Part shown: positions 54,935 through 64,000 of the stretch, in pieces
How positions within the stretch are numbered: the stretch's first letter is position 1
Layout: the number at the start of each line of letters is the position of its first letter
Assembly (NCBI GenBank): GCA_036245805.1
Contig: BTRK01000004.1
Span: 434,001 to 498,000 of the forward strand
Direction: 5' to 3'
DNA from: Pristionchus mayeri
Taxonomy: Eukaryota; Nematoda; Chromadorea; Rhabditida; Neodiplogasteridae
Length of the DNA stretch: 64,000 nt
Notes under the pieces: model-generated
Database searches by the model: none
What the model saw: only the letters and a program-made list of their open reading frames with translations
Told to the model about the DNA's origin: nothing
Program-made: the position numbers and the translations under genes

Positions 54935-55278
54935 ATTTTGGTCATCAGAGAGAGGCCACAAAGTTGAATGTCGGTGCAAGGAATGTACCACGAGACTAGA
55001 CTACACTCCATTCTGATGCTTACCGAATGCATGTTTACGCCGTCCGTCTTTTCACGCGTTTGTTGCGAAACATGAACTCGTTGTTTACATTTTAAACAAC
55101 TTCCGGTTAATTTAGTCGTCTCTCTTCTCGCTCTCTGAATCATTTGATCCAGTTCGAAAACCTATTACAATGCGCAAAGCACCGAATGGTGAAAAAATAG
55201 TATTACGAAAATTAAGAAAAGTTTTTAGAATGGTTTTTGAAATTTTTTTGAAAATCTGTAAAAAGAAAAAAATGTTTT
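54935..55278. other. 3' flank of copy B, no gene
   Basis: No coding signal. No sequence matching the 3' flank of copy A was noticed, so the duplication appears to end near the stop codon. Confidence 0.4.
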
Positions 55279-55279
55279 A

Positions 55280-57491
55280 TCAGGTTGTCCAGAAAGTAAC
55301 GCTCGATTTTCAGATTTTCGATTCTAAGATGCCCAGCCTTTTGTTGCCACCTGACTAGTATATGAGGCCGTTTGCGTAAGAATAGAGCAGATCTGAAGAG
55401 GTTTGGCATAGCAAAATTTTTCAATTTTCTGATTTCATGTGATTTGGGGATATCAAAGGTGCTGAAGACGATGGGTATATTCATTTTGATCGAGGAGGCC
55501 CCGTTGGCTCCAGACGACGTTGCGTTGAAATCAGATTTCTTTACAAATCTCGCACACCATTTGTGCTAAAATTAACAGAATTTTTTCCTGGTGCAGAATA
55601 AGACACGCCTATCTAATTCATTTATCATAATTTTCAAAAATATTTTTTTATTAACTAAAAAATAAAACTTTGCGCGGAGTAGGAATAGAGTATCAAGAAA
55701 TACATCGATCTGACCGGCTTGGTGAGAGGAGTCCAAATCTAAATTTATAGCCAATTTCCGCATCAACATTTTGAGATAAAATTGATAAAGTGAAGGACTT
55801 TGACAGTAAAAGAGGCGATTTGCCCCTCTCGTGAGCTGCCTTCCCCCTGGCTGAGGAGAGAGATCACATGAAATGGAGAGAGTCGAGAGGGGAGAGGGAA
55901 AGACAGATGGGAAGAGGGTCAACAAGCGCTTTTCTCGCAAAAATGCTTCACTTTATCAATTTTATCTCAAAATGTTGATGCGGAAATTGGCTATAAATGT
56001 AGATTTTGACTCCTCTCACCACGCCGGTCAGATCGATGTATCTCTTGATAATCTATTCCTGCTTAGAAGTTTAATTTTCTAATAAAAACATATTTTTGAA
56101 AATTATGGTAAATGAATTAGATAGGCGTGTTCGCCATTTTATTCTGCACAAGAAAAAAAATTCTGTTATTTTTAGCACAACTGGTGTGCGAGATTTGTAA
56201 AGAAATCTGATTTCAACGCAACCTTTGATAACCCCAAAACACATGAAATCAGAAAATTGAATATTTTTGCTTTGCCAGCCTCTGTTCGATTCTTAGGCAA
56301 ACGACCTCATATTGTTATATATATATGTTCGTTAAATGCATGGATACTCTTTCCAACGCACATTAGTTCAAGCCTCTCCAATTGGTATTGATGCCACAGG
56401 ATGAAGTCAAAGGTACATCAACGAATGGTTGAACTGCTTACTTTTTGGCCCAACATTCCATGGATAGCTTTGATAAGGAAAATATTATGTTATAAGCGAA
56501 AAGTACTACATACGTATATTACAATGCAATATGTGAAGGTAGTCCGCTCCAAAAGAATTGCTAGAAAATAAAATCATTTGTCAACTTGACCCTACTTGAA
56601 CATCAACCGAAATACTTGTTCTTACCTCGTATCCGTCACAATAGATGTATCGATCTTAAATGTAGTAAAGCAAAAAGTACTTCCTATGTTTAACTTAAAA
56701 TTGAATTTATATGAACATACAATACATCTACCAAAACAAGCAACATTCATCAACTTGACAACGAATTTTGATCAGTGAAATTCGAATATTTGAAAACTTC
56801 CTGTTTCCAGCATTGATGAAAAACTTTTTTGTTTAATTGTTAAAGCAACTCTTTCTATATCCGTATTCGCCAGGACTAAGTCAGGGGATGCCTCCCTTTA
56901 GAGAGAAATTTGTTCATTCACCGAACACCAAAAGTCGAAATTTTGGCTATGTTGGCATTTATTCAGCAATAGTGAAAATCTATGTTTCCTAAAAGTAGAA
57001 AAGGCGTGAATTCAAATGTTTCTCTGTTATATGTAGCATAGTATATCATGGAAGCGCACCTCTCTAGAAATCAGTCTGAATGAACATCGATGCAGAAAAC
57101 GTTATCGCTTGAAACATCTTTCCTCGGCAAGAGCTGAATCGAAAGGTTTTTTACTCGGGCTATGTTGTGGCAGGGACGACATCAGACCTATTTTTTGAGA
57201 GAACTACCAACGGGCTTCTTACTCCGCTATGTGAGATTATACGGTTAATTGTCCCCTCAAAATATGAGACGCAGAAAATATTTTAAGATATGCGTAAAAA
57301 TATAACTTTTGATAAAACTTGGATTTTACCGGATATCCAAAAGTCATGATGCCATTCGAGCGCATGCATATATTGCCCAAGCAAACCCCTACTATGTGCT
57401 ACCGAGGTAGCTTGAAATCTTTAACGAAAAGGATTTTACGCGAACTCAAACATCGTGTTTCAAATGGAGCGTTACTTTCTGGACAACCTAA
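55280..57491. mobile_element. Mariner-size element interrupted by a palindrome
   Basis: The ends TCAGGTTGTCCAGAAAGTAA and inverted TTACTTTCTGGACAACCTAA are flanked by TA (55278-55279, 57492-57493). Without the palindrome at 55364-56308 and its 4 bp duplication the unit is about 1263 bp, again mariner length. No clear transposase remains in 56313-57491. Confidence 0.85.
55364..56308. mobile_element. Palindromic element with ATAT flanks, 945 bp
   Basis: Arms of about 370-430 bp pair (for example GATTTCATGTGATTTGGGG with its inverted copy near 56235, and CTTTATCAATTTTATCTCAA near 55950 with its match near 55775). The ends are GAGGCCGTTTGC and GCAAACGACCTC. ATAT is present on both sides (55360-55363, 56309-56312). 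No coding capacity. Confidence 0.8.
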
Positions 57492-58131
57492 TATTAATGT
57501 ATTTTTCACTTATTAGGTTGAGGTTAATGATCGATAATTTCCCCCACCATATTGTTTTCCGAAAGGGCGGAGATAATATATCACGCGTGTCACCGAAGAT
57601 TCGAATAAAAAGCGGGTGTGCTTGGCACAATATTTGACCCTTCCTTCACTGTACGTTTTTCGATAGTCCTTATGGTCCCTCACAAGATAGCGTCGAGCTT
57701 TGCTCCATATTTTCGATTTCAAAGACTGGGCACGTCCTCAAACTTTTTCTTCGCGGAAATCATCCAACTTTATAGCTATTTATCTCCTTACGGACTGATT
57801 TTTAAGAAAAGTTCATGGAGTAATAAATTGTTGCAAATTCTCGGGAGAAAAGGCTAGTATAGTTGAATTTGCAAAATTTTAATTTAGATTTTTGCTAATT
57901 AATAAAATTTAATATTTTTCTCCACAAATCAGAACCCAAAGTTTTGAATAGCTCAATCCCTGGCTCTTGATGAGACGATTCGAATGATATGCTGAATGCA
58001 CATGATATTTTAGTGTGCTTCTGAGATAATTCAATATTACATAATGCACTTCACTCTCAAAGAAAGGCTTTGGCACGCGATGGGCTCATTTGCTCTCTCT
58101 TGTACTCACTCAACACGCCCTCTTCCAGTTG

Positions 58132-58200
58132 GATCTGTGGTGTAGTGGTAACGCATCTGATCATTTTGCAAAAGATGGTGGTTCAATCCCCTCGATTTGA
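58132..58200 (+). repeat. tRNA-like module with A and B boxes, left arm
   Basis: The A-box TGGTGTAGTGG and B-box GGTTCAATCCC are intact and correctly spaced. The anticodon-arm region has ATTTTGCAAAA, but the acceptor stem does not pair. This is a Pol III promoter-bearing tRNA relic, not a clear tRNA gene. Confidence 0.5.
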
Positions 58201-58291
58201 CAACTTTTTTTCATTTTTTGGATGATTCGTCTGCCAAGAATTGATCATAATGTGATTTCTCAATGTTATTTATGCTTGCAAAACAAAAGAA

Positions 58292-58368
58292 ACTCATGGG
58301 CATTGAACCACCGTCTTTTGCAAACCAGTCGCGTTAGCCACTACACCACAGACCCAATTGGGAGGTGG
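58292..58368 (-). repeat. tRNA-like module with A and B boxes, right arm
   Basis: On the minus strand GGGTCTGTGGTGTAGTGG is followed by GACTGGTTTGCAAAAGAC and GGTGGTTCAATGCCC. It differs from the left-arm copy at several sites, so the arms have diverged since they formed. Confidence 0.5.
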
Positions 58369-58885
58369 CTTGTTGAGTGAGTACAAGAGAGAGCAAATGA
58401 GCCCATCGCGTGTCAAAGCCTTTATTTGAGAGTGAAGTGCATTATGTAATATTGAATTATCTCAGAAGCGCACTAAAATATCATTTGCATTCAGCATATC
58501 ATTCGAATCGTCTCATCAAGAGCCAGGGATTGAGCTATTCAAAACTTTGGGTTCTGATTTGTGGCGAAAAATATTAAATTTTTATTAATTATCACAAATC
58601 TAAATTAAAATTTTGCAAATTCAAATATACTATCCTATTCTCCTGAGAATTTTAAACGTTTTATTACTCCATGAACTTTTCCCAAAAATCAGTCCGTAAG
58701 GAGATAAATAACTCTAAAGTTGGATGATTTCGGCGAAGAAAAAGTTTGAGGACGTGCCCAGTCTTTGAAATCGAAAATATGGAACAAAGCTCGACGCTAT
58801 CTTGTGAGGGACCCTAAAGACTATCGAAAAATGCGAAAAGCTAATTTTTGAGTTTTCCAATGTGCCAGCGTTTATTCGATTCTTA

Positions 58886-59755
58886 GGTGACATGCGTGAT
58901 ATACAATGTGTTCCACGTATGCGGGTTCGGCATTTGGAAAATCATTGGCATAGTAATTTCATCGCACCTTATTGAAGATGTTCACGCAGCAAAAACAAGA
59001 GGAAAACCGGAGGCAGGAAGGATTTTTTTCCCGAACTTTGTTGACTCAAGCCTTTCCGCATCAACCTCTTAATCGAGCCGAATCCGTGTTGAATTCTTGA
59101 AAATGTGCACTATTTCAGTCAACAAACCTTTACGCTGTACAAGGAAGTGCGGATAACGTCCATATCGCCCTAACAAAAAATAAAATGAATACTAATCCGA
59201 AGTTGTCATCAATGAATGCGTGATTACTTTCCCGCTTACTATGCGCAAAACAGAAGCCCTGCTGTGGTGTGAGAAGATTAGCTGGTTTTCCGAGTAGCCG
59301 CACGGAAAACATGACTCGCGAAACAGTCTAATCACTAAAAGTGCAAGTAGTGTGTGGCTTATGTACGTTGTGACCATAATTGCAATAGTTTATTGCCCCG
59401 GTCCACGTTAAAAGTGCAAGCAGACACGTTTTGCATGCACTTTAAGTGATAAAATGGTTCCGCGAGTGAAAGTTGAGCAAAGAAAAACGGATAATCTTGT
59501 GCACCCCCACACCTCACCTATTGCTAAGGCTTCTGATATCACAGCAAATAAGTGAACTCACTGAGGGCGGTTTCCGCTTATTACGCCCATATAAATGAAT
59601 CGTGATTTTGGAATTATCTGCATTTGCCTTTCCTCTCGGATAACGGAACCATGATTTTAAGGCATAGTAGATGAGACCTCCATACTTCTTTCGGCACTAG
59701 TTAATCGCTCATTAGCGTTTTGAACATTTTAAATTGTGTTTTTTTCACAGATGAT
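58886..59755. other. Region before the neuropeptide receptor, no certain gene
   Basis: A minus-strand frame at 59192-59377 starts with a hydrophobic stretch (SHTLLALLVIRLF) that could be a signal peptide, but no following exon was found. The promoter and first exons of the receptor at 59763 should lie here. Confidence 0.3.
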
Positions 59756-59762
59756 TTGCTGA

Positions 59763-62076
59763 TTTTTTAATCGTATCTTTAGAATGTGCAGAAACAACTC
59801 TATGAAGGGCCATTATCCCCCGGAGAGACTGCCTTCGGATACAGTTCAGGTGGGAAAATCGGTCAAATTTCTTGGTCGAAAAAAAAGAAATTCTTACTTT
59901 TGCGCATGTTTCAGCTCGTTTTCCTCTTGTTCGTTCTGCTTGTTGCTCTTCCGTCTAACATCGTCGTATTCCGCCGCATTCTCTCAAAATACAAGGCTTC
60001 TTCGCGCAAGGAAAGTGCCAAAGTGAGGTTCTTCTCTTATTAGGCCCATTTTTGATACAATTGCTCGTATTGTGAGTGTGAATGATGCAATAATTTCAAA
60101 TTGTGCAAATTAATCTGCATCACGAAACAGAGACGCTGATGAAGTAAAAACCATGTGTTGAAGTATTGTTTGTTGATGGACGCAATGTCTAGTAGACATG
60201 TTCCGTCGAGCACATGATAAACAGTAGAAAGCTGCGGTCCGGGATTCTTCCAAAACAGAATTCGACGAAGAACTACGGTAGGCGCACAACGACCGCCTAT
60301 TGTAAATTGAAATCGACGTAGAGCTCGATTCGATACTACGTAATGTTCGCGTGGATCTCGGCTATTGGCTGGTCCCTCCCGCAACTTATCGTATTCCAAA
60401 CAGTTAACGTTCTACTGTACGCGGAAGTCGCTTGGATGCAGTGCTCTGACATCTGGACGATCAACCGGTAAATTCATTAGGGATGGCTTTGCAAGAAACG
60501 ACTCTCTTCCCCTCTACACACTCTCTCATCAATCATACCGGCAAGAGAGTGTGTAGTATGAAGAGACCGTTTCTTACCAAGCCATCCCTAAAATGCATCA
60601 AAAACTCGGCAACCGTTAATTAGACAATTCCAGATATGGATGTCCGGAAACGCTGGTTTCCGCGCCAGACTGGCTTCTGGCATCTTCGATCCAACACGCC
60701 TATGAAATAGCTCATTTGGTGCGTTCCACCTACATCAGAACATTCCGTACAATTTCAAACGACAGCGAATCACAAATAACATTTTCTAGTTTGGTATTCG
60801 GGTAACTCTATCTACAATTCTTACTCTCTATAGCCCGCTCAAGAGATGAGAGAGCGTTTTGAATGTAGAAGGGTGGGAACTTTGTTCAACTGCGTTTTTT
60901 ACAGCTGCTGGTCTTCTGGGGACCACTGGTGGCGCTCACAATCTGTTACGCGATCATCGCCATTCGACTTGTTCAATACACTATGAACAGACCGGTATGA
61001 GAACTTTACATGTTTTTTTGAAAAAAAATTCATTAAAATAAAAAAAAAACAACGTTCAAGTATGAAACGCTTGTTGATAAAGAAAGCAGCTCATATGAAC
61101 GGGCATACTCGGCAAAATAATCGTTTTCTTTCAGCAGTACAAACGATCGGGCGTAGACGTGCGCGGAGCTGATTGTGGGTTTAGTGAACATGATCTTTGA
61201 TCTCAGGTCCGTTTCAGTCCAGGGATTGTTCGCGCAGTCGATGAAGAGGATTGGCGATCTGCTAATTCTCACTGCTCACATCATTACGAAGAGTCGTCCG
61301 AGCAAGCAACTACTTCCGGGTAATAGTTTGCTGCTGGCATTCCGGTGGTCAATCGGTGGTTGGTGTTCCGGAGCAGGGTTGTGCAAAAAGTTTCACGCGC
61401 TCCTCATTTCCCGTGCTCTCTCGTCGCTCTGCCCGACGAGAGAGCATAGGAAAAAGAGTGCGGGAAACTTTTCGCACAACCCTGGTGGTCATTCGCTTTC
61501 GCATCGATCGTTGCAGTAAACTTTCCTTTTGAAGTCGGTGATGGATTTTGCGTTCATTATTTCTCAAACTCTAAACGTAGCTTTCGTAGTTATGGTCATA
61601 TTGATAGAGGAGTGCTATTTAAACTTGCGTTATTGAAAGTTAGAGTGAAATATATACCGCAATTTTATCAGGAAGCTCTCATGCTCCAATATAGTGAACA
61701 AATAGAAAACACCATCCCCATCCTAAAGACAAGTACATTCCGTATTTTTCAGTCTTGAACAAGCAGCCGACGTGGAGACGCCGCGTGCGGAGAAAACTCT
61801 TCAGGTTTTGCAACATTTGTGATCTTTGATCTCTGCGTCTTTCAGGTCGACTATAATGATGGTCGCAGCCCATTTCCTGTTGTGGTTTCCCTATAATTTT
61901 CTCTTCTTTCGTATATTGATGTCGACTTCAGAGAGTAAGTTCGGGGGTTGAACTAGAATAATAACAGTTTCTGCATGCTACGCTTCAGGCTTATCGCCAT
62001 ACACGCATACTTTCTCAACGACCTCCAGATTCTGATCACACTCGTCAATCCGATAATCTATGTCATCGTCCAGTGA
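59763..62076 (+). CDS. Rhodopsin-class neuropeptide receptor, GnRH/vasopressin-receptor-like
   Basis: G-protein-coupled receptor for a peptide ligand. Exons: about 59914-60021 (LVFLLFVLLVALPSNIVVFR, TM1), 60308-60467 (YYVMFAWISAIGWSLPQLIV, TM4, then VAWMQCSDIWTINR with the extracellular Cys), 60632-60719 (second loop), and 60902-60999 (VFWGPLVALTICYAIIAIRL, TM5). Then 61750-61795 (basic third loop, WRRRVRRKLF), 61843-61930 (TIMMVAAHFLLWFPYNFLFF, TM6) and 61989-62076 (NDLQILITLVNPIIYVIV, TM7 with NPIIY), stop TGA. The W-S-x-P-Q TM4 and QCxDxW loop are as in GnRH/AKH and vasopressin receptors. TM2-TM3 with the DRY region is missing between 60022 and 60307, and an exon before 61750 is needed for phase. 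Small hairpins sit at 60478 and 61374. The C-terminal tail is almost absent. Confidence 0.6.
60478..60590. repeat. Small hairpin element linking the two end types
   Basis: Its ends are TAGGGATGGCTTTGCAAG and CTTACCAAGCCATCCCTA, its inner arms GAAACGACTCTCTTC and GAAGAGACCGTTTC, and its core CACACTCTCTCATC. It joins a TAGGG-type end to the core of the GTTCGAG-type elements. It lies in an intron of the neuropeptide receptor. Confidence 0.8.
61374..61484. repeat. Small hairpin element, CAGGGTTGTGC ends
   Basis: CAGGGTTGTGCAAAAAGTTT pairs with AAACTTTTCGCACAACCCTG. The core GTGCTCTCTCGTCG / CGACGAGAGAGCA shows the CTCTC/GAGAG pattern of the group. Confidence 0.75.
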
Positions 62077-62119
62077 TGTAGATATTCCGACAAGCCAATC
62101 AATGCAGTACACCTCCACC

Positions 62120-62152
62120 CCCCCCCCCCACATTCCCCCCCTTTCCCTTTTC
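62120..62152 (+). repeat. Poly-C tract
   Basis: Runs of 14 and 6 C with CCACA between them lie just downstream of the receptor stop codon. Confidence 0.9.
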
Positions 62153-62199
62153 GTATTTCGTCCTCGGTGTGATGAGAGTCAATTATCTTGTATCATAAC

Positions 62200-62586
62200 T
62201 AGAGATGATAAAGGAAGAGTTCGGAGAATCATATATCTAACTGTAGAGTTGCCAAGAATAGCTAAAGTTGATTGCTTAGAGGAAGATTGTATTAAAGTGA
62301 CCTGAACACTTCTTTAGAATTGTATTTTGTAGGATTAGCACATCTCATTTGTATACTAGAAAAGATAATCTAAAAATTTCGGAAAAACGCTCAATCTTGC
62401 GGAAGAGTTTTTGAATATTAGGGAAGAATGTGAGTATTTTTGCCCGCCCAAAGCAGGAAAATGACCATGAATAGATTTCGGATCGATTAGAAGAAACTCT
62501 TCCTATGGTTTCCCGACTTGGTTTTAAGATACGACCGCTCAAAGTTTTCGAAAAATCGCAAAATTGCTCTTCCTTTATCATCTCTA
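62200..62586. mobile_element. Small inverted-repeat element, TA target
   Basis: TAGAGATGATAAAGGAAGAG and inverted CTCTTCCTTTATCATCTCTA bound a 387 bp segment. The internal parts also pair loosely. No coding capacity. Confidence 0.8.
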
Positions 62587-62670
62587 ATGATAACGCTTAA
62601 AGGAGGACTGTAGGCAAAGTTCAACTTTGGACCCTTTCATAACAATCATCAAGCTCCGCTTAACGATTAA

Positions 62671-63043
62671 AGAAGGAGTGTCAGCAAAGTTAAACGTTTG
62701 ACGCTATCATAACCATGACATAGCCCACCCTCCAAAGATCATAGCGCGAGCTAGGAGGGTAAACAAACATCGGTTGATAGCTCAGTGGTAGAGCAGCCGC
62801 CATGTGATGGGAAGGTTGCGGGTTCGACTCCCACCAGCTTTTGACAAATCTTCAAGATATTTGAATTCCCGCACGTCCCTGCCCTATCAAGGACTATCAG
62901 CGCCTATGGCACTCTGCCAACTAGTGATAACTCGGTTCAAAATACAGATATGAAAGTGAAATATTCGGAATCTCTTTTGGTTGTGCAAAGCTAGGCCATG
63001 GTCATGGCAGCGTCAAAAGTTCAACTTTGCTGACACTCCTTCT
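62671..63043. mobile_element. TTAA-flanked mini-element carrying a tRNA-like sequence
   Basis: AGAAGGAGTGTCAGCAAAGT and inverted ACTTTGCTGACACTCCTTCT are flanked by TTAA (62667-62670, 63044-63047). Inverted similarity extends through CATAACCATGACATAGCCC. A tRNA-like module lies inside at 62770-62840. A partial relative with similar sequence begins after the TTAA at 62597. Confidence 0.8.
62770..62840 (+). repeat. tRNA-like module inside a TTAA element
   Basis: A-box TAGCTCAGTGGTAGAGC and B-box GGTTCGACTCC match tRNA promoter consensus well. The anticodon arm (GCCGCCATGTGATGGG) does not form a 5 bp stem with a 7-base loop and the acceptor stem does not close, so I do not call it a functional tRNA. 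Confidence 0.45.
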
Positions 63044-63071
63044 TTAAAGGCTCCTACAAAAATTACATTAA

Positions 63072-63290
63072 GAGGCCGGATCGGTAAGAGTCGACCACCC
63101 CCCGGACATGCGGCCTCCCGGAATGGGAACTGGGCGTCCATGCTTCAACCATGGATACCCCTTGGCCCCATGATACACAACATATAGACTATTACTCGAT
63201 TTCGCTTTTCCATGAGTAATTATAAGGTACCAAACTTGAAAAATCGGATTTTCATATTTTTCGTACGCGATGAGATTGGATGACGTCTAA
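63072..63290. mobile_element. Half copy of the palindromic TTAA element at 24924
   Basis: After TTAA (63068-63071) the sequence GAGGCCGGATCGGTAAGAG and a further 200 bp (including ACCCCTTGGCCCCA and ATTTCGCTTTTCC) follow the left arm of the element at 24924. No right arm is present. Confidence 0.7.
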
Positions 63291-63423
63291 ATAAGCGTTC
63301 ATTATTATTAATTACCGTAATTACAGTAATTATCATTAATCACTCGATGAATTTATCATCCGCAGATAAAATTGCACCCTGATTAGACATGTGGTTCAAA
63401 AATAGGCCATAAATTATGGATGT

Positions 63424-63535
63424 ACCGTTCGAGAAATGAAACCACGCTCTATTCATTCTACAAGCCCGTCCAGTCGACCAATCGATCGGCGAGAGAGTAT
63501 GTAGAAAGAGGCCGTGGTATCGTTTCTCGGACTTG
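63424..63535. repeat. Small hairpin element with GTTCGAGAAA arms
   Basis: CGTTCGAGAAATGAAACCAC and GGTATCGTTTCTCGGAC pair. The core with CGATCGGCGAGAGAG matches the elements at 8048 and 43871. Confidence 0.75.
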
Positions 63536-63599
63536 TACCTAGCCCCCTTTCCTCCTCCCATACTAGACTTCACGGCTTGCATCCATTACTTACATCCAT

Positions 63600-64000
63600 T
63601 CCTCCTCTATTTGTCCCCCCTCCTCCACGAGATCTACTCGTCATTGGCAGTCGTCGTGGCAAGTATGGATTCATAAAAACAGTTATCAAATAATCAAGAG
63701 CGTTTCCATATGATTTCCATATTATGCTTTGCACTTTCTCTCACTGACAAACGGTGACAAAACAAATTGTTTGAAAATAGTTTGTTTGAAACAATGCATT
63801 TCATTATAGGAAGATGATTGACTTTTACCGAGCAGTTGATATCGTTTCTAAACCGTTGGCAGGTGCTTTCTGAAGATGGGTAGAAATAGGCTAGAATCCC
63901 CCGAGAGCGCGCACTCTAATCGTCTGGCGCTCTCTCCCCCTGACCTCCCTCTCCCTCCCCTCCAATTAGCGCTCTCCCGGGCGCCTCCGCGGCTATATCT
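63600..64000. other. Right edge, no gene recognised
   Basis: Short frames only. The last 100 bp are pyrimidine-rich and GC-rich (CTCTCCCCCTGACCTCCC) and could be a promoter-proximal or low-complexity region continuing outside the window. Confidence 0.3.

Larger units (their letters stand above)
57655..58834. mobile_element. Large palindrome whose arms each carry a tRNA-like sequence
   Basis: Arms of about 480 bp are inverted copies (for example CCCTCACAAGATAGCGTCGA at 57675 and its inverse near 58795). Near the inner end of each arm is a tRNA-like module (58132-58200 plus, 58292-58368 minus). The centre is near 58250. I could not fix the terminal repeats exactly. Confidence 0.8.

Noticed and set aside
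58132..58200. Functional tRNA gene
   Set aside because: Promoter boxes are good but the acceptor stem does not pair. The same holds for 62770-62840 and 17031-17190.

Overview
The window looks like a genomic stretch from a free-living or necromenic rhabditid/diplogastrid-type nematode. The evidence is the gene content (several nematode-only seven-transmembrane chemoreceptors, an NRF-6/NDG-4-type acyltransferase, a degenerin channel, a peroxidasin-like gene), many short introns ending in TTTCAG-like acceptors, and abundant TA- and TTAA-flanked DNA transposons. No bacterial features are present. All genes are split into many exons, so I rebuilt them by translating exons and checking splice sites and phase by eye. 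Gene limits and some junctions are approximate.

Layout. 1-2.0 kb: 3' end of a type I membrane protein, with a 1.08 kb TA-flanked element. 2.2-4.3 kb (+): a chemoreceptor with a Penelope-like retroelement fragment between its exons. 4.8-9.2 kb (-): a DEG/ENaC channel. 9.5-10.7 kb: a dead mariner. 11.8-16.0 kb (+): an NRF-6-type membrane acyltransferase. 16-20.2 kb: retroelement fragments and a triple-nested palindromic transposon. 20.5-21.4 kb (-): a chemoreceptor. 22.7-36.4 kb (+): a peroxidasin-like gene (signal peptide, two Ig domains, peroxidase, VWC start) with several lesions. One of its introns holds a 1.28 kb palindromic TTAA element directly abutting a 6.4 kb TTAA-flanked element. That larger element carries a THAP-type transposase gene plus broken, intron-containing pieces of two ribosomal protein genes (rps-2 and rps-18). 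36.8-38.3 kb (-): an SRA/SRAB/SRE-type chemoreceptor.

39.8-40.5 kb (-) and 54.2-54.9 kb (+) hold two inverted copies of an unrecognised 130-residue gene. They share a nearly identical 57 bp upstream block. Between them lie two related chemoreceptors (one truncated, one intact), a gene for a 145-residue secreted protein with a TATA box, and an STR-type chemoreceptor whose intron contains a mariner nested inside another mariner. 55.3-58.8 kb: a third mariner-size element split by a palindrome, then a palindrome whose arms carry tRNA-like sequences. 59.8-62.1 kb (+): a GnRH/vasopressin-receptor-like neuropeptide GPCR lacking a recognisable TM2-TM3. 62.2-63.5 kb: a cluster of small palindromic elements.

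The genes do not form a pathway. Most serve sensory or cell-surface roles, and the region reads as chemoreceptor-rich, transposon-rich accessory sequence. The most interesting signals are the THAP/TTAA element with ribosomal gene cargo, a family of small hairpin elements that share a central core but have different self-complementary arms, and the nested-palindrome structures.
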